DNA from: Nitrospirae bacterium GWC2_56_14
GTDB taxonomy: Bacteria > Nitrospirota > UBA9217
Direction of reading: 5' to 3'
Assembly: GCA_001803705.1 (NCBI GenBank)
Contig: MHDY01000246.1
Span: forward strand, 1 to 9,965
Length of the DNA stretch: 9,965 nucleotides
The translations under genes and the position numbers were made by a program. The notes under the pieces are model-generated. The model was not told where the DNA came from, did not search any database, and was given only the letters and a program-made list of their open reading frames with translations. This document shows, in pieces, positions 1-5,767 of this stretch. Within the stretch, counting starts at the first letter, position 1. The number at the start of each line of letters is the position of its first letter.

Positions 1-106
1 ACTGCGGCTGATTGTTGCGGATGACATGGAGATCGCCTTTTGCAATGAGATCGTCCACCGCGGCAATACCGCGCCTTTTAATCTCCTGTGCAGGTATGGC
101 GTTCAT
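1..106 (-). CDS. Phd/YefM-like antitoxin, N-terminal fragment (cut by left edge)
   Basis: The visible 35 residues begin MNAIPAQEIKRRGIAAVDDL and continue to the pattern HVIRNNQPQ. This resembles the N-terminus of Phd/YefM (prevent-host-death) antitoxins, in which a short strand and helix lead to a segment of the type 'V-I-x-N-N-x-P-x-Y-V-V'. Such antitoxins neutralise a cognate RelE- or PIN/Doc-like toxin and repress their own operon through the N-terminal DNA-binding region. The start at 106 is backed by a strong Shine-Dalgarno (AAAGGAGT, 113-120) six bases upstream and by a well-placed promoter further up. The rest of the gene and any toxin lie outside the window, so the toxin type cannot be told. 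Family assignment rests on a short stretch and is moderately sure; that the reading frame is a real gene is more certain. Confidence 0.72.
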   Translation of the reverse strand, partial: MNAIPAQEIKRRGIAAVDDLIAKGDLHVIRNNQPQ

Positions 107-112
107 ATGATG

Positions 113-120
113 ACTCCTTT
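113..120 (-). promoter_or_regulatory. Strong ribosome binding site of the antitoxin gene
   Basis: On the minus strand the sequence reads AAAGGAGT followed by six bases and then ATG at 106. This near-consensus Shine-Dalgarno fixes the antitoxin start. Confidence 0.8.
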
Positions 121-121
121 T

Positions 122-150
122 GGTACTTGATTAGATACTGAAATCATACC
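122..150. promoter_or_regulatory. Imperfect inverted repeat over the antitoxin -10/start region: possible operator
   Basis: The arms GGTACTTGATT (122-132) and AATCATACC (142-150) are complementary as TGATT/AATCA and GGTA/TACC, with two extra bases (CT) in the left arm and 9 bp between the inner arms. The dyad overlaps the -10 box and the likely transcription start. Phd/YefM antitoxins are known to autorepress by binding dyads at this position. That this particular dyad is the operator is inference; imperfect repeats of this size also occur by chance. Confidence 0.35.
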
Positions 151-171
151 CTTGCAAGTGCCGGTTGGCAA
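143..171 (-). promoter_or_regulatory. Sigma-70-type promoter for the antitoxin gene
   Basis: On the minus strand there is a -35 box TTGCCA (171-166), a spacer of exactly 17 bp, and a -10 box TATGAT (148-143), each one mismatch from consensus. Transcription would start near 136, giving a leader of about 30 bases before the ATG at 106. It means the antitoxin operon does not depend on read-through from radC. Confidence 0.72.
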
Positions 172-335
172 ACAAAAAACTCCGATGTTTGACTGTTGCG
201 ATAATGTTGATCGATCGCGCGCGAGGAAATGGGGGATGTGGAGATTTTGCCGCTGGCGGCGTGATAAGGTGACGAGTGCAGTAACTAAGCAGATGAAAAT
301 CTACTTGGCAAAACTCCTAATTTAATAGCAATAGT

Positions 336-998
336 TCACAGCCGACCCGATTCTAAAAAACTGAAATAGCTGCTCCGATTAAAAATGATATGATCAAGAA
401 GATCAATACCCATAATCTCACCGGCCTGCCGGAGTTGCCGTGTGGTTTCCATATCAGCCGTCGAAGGATCAAGGTGGCCCGATGGATGATTGTGGGCAAC
501 AATCACCCCCGAAGCCCTATCCGCCACCACATCAGCGAATACCTCTCTCGGATGAACCGGAGTCCGGTCCACCAGTCCGATGGAGACAACACGCACATTG
601 AGAACTTCATTGGCACCGTTGATGGTGATCGCAAGGAAATGCTCCTGCTTTCTGTCAGCAAAATGCCGGATGAGCGGGAGAATATCCGCAGGCGTAGTGA
701 TCTTTACCCCTTCCGGTTTAATTCGGCGCCTGGCAAACTCGATGGCCGCCAGTATCAGTGTGGCCTTGGCATCGCCGACCCCCTCGAAACCGGTCAAGTC
801 ATCCACCTGTACATCAAGCCCTTTCTCGTCTATAGCCCTGGACACCTTTGCCGCAAGCGTCATAACGTCCATCTGGGGCGTTCCTTTGCCCAGCAGAACA
901 GCGAGTAGTTCCTGATCGCTCAGTGCTCTCGGTCCCTTGGCGAGCAGCTTCTCGCGGGGGCGGTCTTGCTTGGGAATCTGTTTGATAGGTTTGGTCAT
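336..998 (-). CDS. radC: RadC family JAB/MPN-domain protein (full length)
   Basis: The 220-residue product matches RadC/UPF0758 in length and layout. Residues about 10-45 carry the N-terminal R-P-R-E-K-L and LSDQELLAVLLGKGT elements. Residues about 68-90 contain a helix-hairpin-helix-like GFEGVGDAKA stretch. The C-terminal JAB/MPN domain has the metal motif H169-x-H171-x7-S179-x2-D182 within HNHPSG...PSTAD, with a candidate catalytic glutamate at E119. All metal-site residues are present, so it should bind zinc. RadC has no firmly established biochemical role; the old link to recombinational repair in E. coli has been questioned, and the family is common on mobile elements and in defence loci. 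The start ATG lies 5 bp after the hsdR stop with no clear Shine-Dalgarno, so translation is probably coupled to hsdR. It looks like the last gene of the restriction operon. Confidence 0.93.
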   Translation of the reverse strand: MTKPIKQIPKQDRPREKLLAKGPRALSDQELLAVLLGKGTPQMDVMTLAAKVSRAIDEKGLDVQVDDLTGFEGVGDAKATLILAAIEFARRRIKPEGVKITTPADILPLIRHFADRKQEHFLAITINGANEVLNVRVVSIGLVDRTPVHPREVFADVVADRASGVIVAHNHPSGHLDPSTADMETTRQLRQAGEIMGIDLLDHIIFNRSSYFSFLESGRL

Positions 999-1003
999 AG
1001 GAC

Positions 1004-3922
1004 TTAGACCGCCTGCGCCAAGTGGTGCTGGATCACCGTAACAGCCATGATATCGAAAATCGCGCCTTGGTCTGTGTATTTCGGATCGGTAAGCTCGTCG
1101 AAGCGACTGAGCTCTTCGTATCGATTCTGGATCATACCGTCAACCCGATCTCTGAAGGTTTCTTCCAGATAAATCACGTTGTCGCGATGGGCATGCACGG
1201 TTGCACGTATCTCCTCATCCCCGGTTTTTTCCTCAGTCACCTGACGGATCAGCAACGCTTCTTCATCGGATATAGCGAATCCTGCACGAATCTGAGCAAT
1301 CATATCCTGTACTGATACTTTCTTCGGTGGTGGCCCTGCACTGTTGCCACCTTTGCCCAGCCTGAGCTTCACCGTACCGCCGCCCTTCACCTCGCCCTGG
1401 AACTGGACAGCTGCCTTAACGACTTCAGTCTGCCGAATCAGCTGCATCAACTCGGAAATATTCCCCTGTTTGATGAGTTGCGGGCCGAGGTACTCAACAA
1501 AAGTGGCAAACTCCCTCACTTCGTCAGGGTAGGTGAAAAAGCAGGTCAGGAAATGGTAGCTCTTCACAAACCGCCCGAGCAGATAAACGAACTTCTTGCG
1601 TTGTTCCAGGTCAGTTATCGTTGTCTGAAAGCGGACACGCAGGGCATTCATCGTAAACTGTATCCGGGCATCTGTTCCGGTCGCCAGCAGCTTAACAAAT
1701 TCGTTGGCATCCACCTGTGTGAACACGCCTAACGACAGAATCTCGGCGTGCAGTTTCACGCATTGCTGTTCGTCCGGGTCTCCGGGCTCAAACGGGGTGC
1801 CTTTCCGGTATTTGGCAAACGCCTTAAGGATCTCATTAGCGTTGTTGGTAAAATCAACAACAACCACATCCGACTTGCCTTCGCAACAACGGTTCAGACG
1901 CGAAACAGTCTGCACGGCATTACGGTCCACCACAGGCTTGTCCAGGAACATACCGGCCAGCAAATGCTGGTCGAATCCGGTTTGAAATTTGTTTGCCACA
2001 ACCATCAGGCGGCAGTCTTCACCCTCAAAACGCTCTTCGATCTGCTCTCCTTCATTGAGGTCATTCACGGAGTATTCACTGATGGCGGCGTTCGTTTCAG
2101 GGTGGACGAAGTCTGAGAAGGCGTAAAGCACTTTGTAGTCTGCTCCCCGCTCCTTAAGTTTTTCCTGAATGATCCGGAAATAGCGCAGCCCTGCCACGCG
2201 GGAGCTGGTGACGATCATCGCCTTGGCTCGCCCGTCAATAAGCTGCTTCACGTTTTCCTCGAAGATACGCAGCATCACCTCGGCCTTGTATTGAATAAGT
2301 CCGTCATCCTGATAGGCCACGTTCTTGAGCGCCTTGGCCACTACCCCGGCGGGGTAGAGCTTTTCCTCATCCGCTTTTGGAACAATGGGACAGTGAAGGT
2401 GATAGAGAGTTTTGAAGGAAAGGATACTGGCCGCCACGTCAACGATGTACCCCTCGGCAATGGCTTCCGCCTCGCTATAGGTATCAAACGCTTCACCGAA
2501 GAGCGTCACTGTAGCAGGTGCTGGGGTAGCGGTGAAGGCAACGAAAAGTTGGTTCAGGTCGTGTTCGCGGATGATCTTTGCAATTTTCTCTTCTTCATCC
2601 TCTTCCGGTAGATCGGTGTCGGGGGCGTCGGCAGAGCGGAACGGCGTCCGAATTGCGGCACCCATCTTCCCTTCCTGGGAGCGGTGCGCCTCGTCGATCA
2701 GGAAGGCCACACGAAGGTTTTTCAGTTCCTTGTTCTTCTTGATTTCATCCAGCACCCACTCAAATTTCTGCTGGGTCGTGACGATGATTGATCTCCGCTC
2801 CGCCAGGAAGCGTGGCAGATCGTCGGCCTTCCGCGCTAGACCGATAACCGCTTTCAGGTGGGTGAAGTTTTCAATGTCGTCCTTGATGTTCTTGTCGAGA
2901 GACTTGCGGTCGGTGAGGATGAAAATCAGGTCCACCAGCTTTTCACCGGTACCCGGCTTGTAGAGGCTGTGCAGACGGTCGGCCAGCCAGCAGATCGAGA
3001 GGGTTTTTCCGCTGCCCGCAGAATGGTTGATGAGGAATTTTCGCCCGATGTTGCCGGTGTCGGTAAAGTGCGTCTGAATTGTGTCGGCTACTTTCCGCAC
3101 CATGCGGCTCTGGTGATAACGAGGAAAGAGCGTGAATGCCGGGCTCGCAGGGCGATTTTCCTCGGCGTCGCGCTTGGGTACGCGAACGAGGAAGAACGAC
3201 AGCGCCTCCAGCAGGTGATCTTTAGACAACACCTCGCGGTACATGAACTCCACCGGATATTCGTCTTTTTTCATTGGCTGATTATTCAGGCCGGTATTGT
3301 GCCAGCGGAAGTTTTGCTCCCGGCCGGGATCGGTGGCAGCCATGACATCGCTGGTGTCAGCAGCCAGGTAGAGGAAGGGATGTTGGAAAATTTTACGGGT
3401 CAGGTCGCGGCGGGCAAACTGCGCTACCGCGTCATGCACGTTCTGATTCTTCTCGTGCTTCAATTCCAGGGCCACAATCGGCAGGCCATTCAGGAACAGT
3501 ACGAAGTCAATTTCCTGGTTTGTCTCGCCGAAATAGAAGTGCGGTCTGAAGGTGATGCGGTTCTGGCCGTGGTGTTCATTGGCGACGCTCTCGCCGGAGC
3601 GGGGCTTGGGATAAAACAGCCGGAACTCCAGCCCGCGCACCTTGAGACCGTGCCTGAACAGAAGCCAGAGAGGAGTATGCTGGAGTTCAGCTCGAAGCGC
3701 CTTGAACAACTCTTCCCGTGCGTCGGTGCCGTAATCTGCGGTAAGTTTGTCGAGGGATGTCTGCTGCGTTGCACGGAGGAATGACCAGAGATGGTCTTCG
3801 GCGATAGCGTTTTCTGTGTCAGTAATTTCGGTCTGTTCGAGCACGCAATAACCGTGCTCGCGGGTAAGGTAGGCTGCGATGTGATCCTGAAAGGCTAATT
3901 CGGGAGCTTTCCGTTTTGCCAT
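1004..3922 (-). CDS. hsdR: Type I restriction enzyme HsdR: endonuclease and DNA translocase subunit
   Basis: This 972-residue protein is the motor and nuclease of the type I complex; with HsdM and HsdS it pulls DNA from an unmethylated target by ATP hydrolysis and cuts at a distance. An N-terminal PD-(D/E)xK nuclease domain is visible, with D139 and the E153-L-K155 pair. The tyrosine of the downstream QxxxY motif seen in some HsdR proteins is not obvious: after Q168 comes F-A-R-R. The SF2 motor follows: Walker A in NHSAGSGKT (299-307), DEAH box 410-413, motif III FTATP (463-467), and late helicase motifs KFQTGFDQ (645-652) and QTVSRLNRC (671-679). The remaining ~290 residues are the C-terminal helical region, with a Gly-rich linker at about 847-863. 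Length is normal for the family. The start at 3922 has a GAGGA Shine-Dalgarno (3927-3931) that shares bases with the stop of the preceding gene, implying coupling. Confidence 0.97.
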   Translation of the reverse strand: MAKRKAPELAFQDHIAAYLTREHGYCVLEQTEITDTENAIAEDHLWSFLRATQQTSLDKLTADYGTDAREELFKALRAELQHTPLWLLFRHGLKVRGLEFRLFYPKPRSGESVANEHHGQNRITFRPHFYFGETNQEIDFVLFLNGLPIVALELKHEKNQNVHDAVAQFARRDLTRKIFQHPFLYLAADTSDVMAATDPGREQNFRWHNTGLNNQPMKKDEYPVEFMYREVLSKDHLLEALSFFLVRVPKRDAEENRPASPAFTLFPRYHQSRMVRKVADTIQTHFTDTGNIGRKFLINHSAGSGKTLSICWLADRLHSLYKPGTGEKLVDLIFILTDRKSLDKNIKDDIENFTHLKAVIGLARKADDLPRFLAERRSIIVTTQQKFEWVLDEIKKNKELKNLRVAFLIDEAHRSQEGKMGAAIRTPFRSADAPDTDLPEEDEEEKIAKIIREHDLNQLFVAFTATPAPATVTLFGEAFDTYSEAEAIAEGYIVDVAASILSFKTLYHLHCPIVPKADEEKLYPAGVVAKALKNVAYQDDGLIQYKAEVMLRIFEENVKQLIDGRAKAMIVTSSRVAGLRYFRIIQEKLKERGADYKVLYAFSDFVHPETNAAISEYSVNDLNEGEQIEERFEGEDCRLMVVANKFQTGFDQHLLAGMFLDKPVVDRNAVQTVSRLNRCCEGKSDVVVVDFTNNANEILKAFAKYRKGTPFEPGDPDEQQCVKLHAEILSLGVFTQVDANEFVKLLATGTDARIQFTMNALRVRFQTTITDLEQRKKFVYLLGRFVKSYHFLTCFFTYPDEVREFATFVEYLGPQLIKQGNISELMQLIRQTEVVKAAVQFQGEVKGGGTVKLRLGKGGNSAGPPPKKVSVQDMIAQIRAGFAISDEEALLIRQVTEEKTGDEEIRATVHAHRDNVIYLEETFRDRVDGMIQNRYEELSRFDELTDPKYTDQGAIFDIMAVTVIQHHLAQAV

Positions 3923-3929
3923 AAGATCC

Positions 3930-4622
3930 TCAGTGAGGCCAGGTTTCCAGTTGTGTCAACCAGTCGTTAAAGTGTGGGCACTCGGCACGAATAGCATCGA
4001 GGCCGATTTCAATGGCTGCCAGTGCTCCCAGCAGCGGCTTTTCGTAGCCGGGAACAAGCCCTTCCACCCGCTTTGACGGCGCGGTTTCCGGTGAATCATT
4101 AATCTCCTCCGGAGAGGCAAACTGATTACGGATTGCTTGAAAGTCGCCTATAAGATCTGTTCGGCAAATGCCACGACCAAACGCATTACAATCGCTAAAA
4201 AGCAATCCTTCGAATTCATGCATCATTACAAATGGTATAAACCGAATCGGATAAAATCCATCACCAAGCTCGTCGCAAATATCTGCTAAAAGGGCATCCT
4301 CGACGGTGGGCGCCTTCTGTGCATACGGCAGATCGCCTGCCGCCGCTCTCCCTGGCCAAGCCCTACCTTTTGTTTGCGGCAAAGCATAATAGTCAACCAT
4401 AGTTGTTGTCAGACTGGCAGGATCTTCTTTGAGATGCTTCAGAATGTCTTCTCGAACGGCACTCCAGGCCTTGATTCCACCCCGCCGATCCCTTAAACGG
4501 GCATTTCCCACAAGTCTGGCGCTGACCTTACTAAAACCATTGCGATAAAGATGAGGCGCCAACACCTCATTGACGAACTCCTCTTCTGTCTCGCCTTCGA
4601 CATGAATGAGCAGTCTCCCCAT
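3930..4622 (-). CDS. DUF4276 family protein, predicted TOPRIM-like partner of the adjacent ATPase
   Basis: The product of 230 residues starts MGRLLIHVEGETEEEFVNEV. The strand followed by V8-E-G-E-T-E-E14 resembles the glutamate motif of TOPRIM folds. VDYYAL around D77 may be the acidic second motif, and MMHEFEGLLFSD (133-144) is a further conserved-looking block; the C-terminus carries CPHFNDWLTQLE. These features match DUF4276, which I understand to be related to the RloB and AriB TOPRIM families. A TOPRIM protein next to an SMC-like ATPase is typically a nuclease effector of abortive infection, but the activity here is inferred. An in-frame upstream ATG at 4742 exists, but the 40 extra residues overlap the ATPase and look like shadow sequence. 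The ATG at 4622 sits one base after the ATPase TAA (TAAAATG), which points to termination-reinitiation coupling. A stretch at 4141-4260 is only about 39% GC. Confidence 0.85.
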   Translation of the reverse strand: MGRLLIHVEGETEEEFVNEVLAPHLYRNGFSKVSARLVGNARLRDRRGGIKAWSAVREDILKHLKEDPASLTTTMVDYYALPQTKGRAWPGRAAAGDLPYAQKAPTVEDALLADICDELGDGFYPIRFIPFVMMHEFEGLLFSDCNAFGRGICRTDLIGDFQAIRNQFASPEEINDSPETAPSKRVEGLVPGYEKPLLGALAAIEIGLDAIRAECPHFNDWLTQLETWPH

Positions 4623-4623
4623 T

Positions 4624-5745
4624 TTAGCTGCCCCCCGGACGCCCGCCGAATTCATTCTTCTCCCAGAGCTGACCGAGGCTGTAATCATCCAGCCAGCCGG
4701 CGAGTTTTTCAGGATCGAGGCGGGTAAACTGGGTGCTGCCATCCACTCGGTCGGCTACCAGCACGTCTTCAGGCTGGAAATGATCGAGCAGCAGCGGCGA
4801 CTGGGTCGAAAGGATTACTTGGGTTGTCACCGACGCCTGTTTGACCAGTGAAGCCAATTTGGTAATAGCAGCTGGGTGAAGCCCTAATTCCGGCTCATCC
4901 ACCAGAATTATGGAGGGGCGCAACTCCTCTGGTTGTAAAAAGAGCGTAGCGAGAGCAATGAAGCGGATGGTGCCGTCCGACAGACTGGAAGCGCCGAAAT
5001 ATTGATCGGAGTTTTTGTGTCGCCACTCCATCCGTATAAACTCTTCGTTCAGAGTATCGGGCGCGAGCATGAAATCATCGAAAAACGGTGTCACCCGCTG
5101 CACTGTGCGGCGAATCAGGCTGTAGGATTCCGGGTATTTCTGTTGTAGTAGATAAAGAAAGGATGGCAGGTTCGAACCGTCTGGCCGCAAAAATCTGTTA
5201 TCGTTCAGTTTGGCTGTTTTTCTCAGTGGAGACGATGAGCTGGTGTCGTGGACATGATACAAGCGCCATCTGCCTAACCTAGTTCGTACCCAATCAGCTG
5301 TCCTTGTGAGGCTGGAGTCGCTGATGCCAGCTTCCCGACCACCATCAAGTGGGCTCAGCGATTTATTGAATGGCCCCTGCGGGTAACGCGCCTTATCCCA
5401 GAAGTTTGCCCATTCATTAGCAGGATAAAGGCCGTCATCAGATGTCGGTTTAAGCGTCAGTTCGTACTGATTAACCTCTTGCCGAAACGAAACCATTATC
5501 TTGAGTTCTTCCGTTGTCTTGGAGCCAAAGTGCAGGATATTCTCGGCACCCCCAGCTTTGCGCACATATTCGTTTAATCGACCTTCTCTGATTTCGTGGA
5601 GAAAAGAAAAGATGCCAATAAAATTCGACTTGCCAGAGCCGTTCGGCCCGATGATAACGTTGATCGGGCGCAGTTCAAGTTTCTCGACGGAAGCGATGCT
5701 CTTGAAACCCTTAACGGTTATGTAATCGAGTTCAGGTGTGTTCAT
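4624..5745 (-). CDS. AAA/ABC-type (SMC-like, OLD-like) ATPase embedded in the hsd operon
   Basis: The 373-residue protein opens with the fold entry I-T-V-K-G-F-K-S-I and a Walker A GPNGSGKS (33-40). It ends its ATPase core with an ABC-type signature SLSDGT (254-259), Walker B IILVDEPELGLHP (279-291, D283/E284) and STQSP (313-317), where Q315 replaces the histidine seen in many relatives. The region between, about 60-250, is the variable insert that in SMC-like ATPases senses a partner or ligand. This is the AAA_21/AAA_15 type found in OLD, GajA, AriA (PARIS) and RloA/AbiL-type systems. No nuclease domain is fused to it; the TOPRIM-like partner is the next gene. It begins 22 bp after the hsdS stop with no convincing Shine-Dalgarno, so translation may depend on coupling. 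Likely role: NTP-driven sensor or scaffold for the DUF4276 effector (inference from architecture). Confidence 0.9.
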   Translation of the reverse strand: MNTPELDYITVKGFKSIASVEKLELRPINVIIGPNGSGKSNFIGIFSFLHEIREGRLNEYVRKAGGAENILHFGSKTTEELKIMVSFRQEVNQYELTLKPTSDDGLYPANEWANFWDKARYPQGPFNKSLSPLDGGREAGISDSSLTRTADWVRTRLGRWRLYHVHDTSSSSPLRKTAKLNDNRFLRPDGSNLPSFLYLLQQKYPESYSLIRRTVQRVTPFFDDFMLAPDTLNEEFIRMEWRHKNSDQYFGASSLSDGTIRFIALATLFLQPEELRPSIILVDEPELGLHPAAITKLASLVKQASVTTQVILSTQSPLLLDHFQPEDVLVADRVDGSTQFTRLDPEKLAGWLDDYSLGQLWEKNEFGGRPGGS

Positions 5746-5767
5746 GGTAGCGGAAATTACCCTATTT

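Noticed and set aside
250..262. GC-rich palindrome GCCGCTGGCGGC between radC and the antitoxin as a terminator
   Set aside because: The stem is only 4-5 bp and is followed on the minus strand by AAAATC, not T's. No convincing terminator for radC was found in 172-335.
390..908. Plus-strand open frame of 172 codons opposite radC
   Set aside because: It lies wholly antisense to a well-conserved RadC with an intact metal motif, shows no recognisable domain, and has no good ribosome site. It is a shadow frame.
2858..3784. Plus-strand open frame of 308 codons inside hsdR
   Set aside because: Antisense to the helicase and nuclease domains of HsdR; the translation is low-complexity and Val/Glu/Gly-rich, as expected of the reverse complement of a moderately GC-rich gene.
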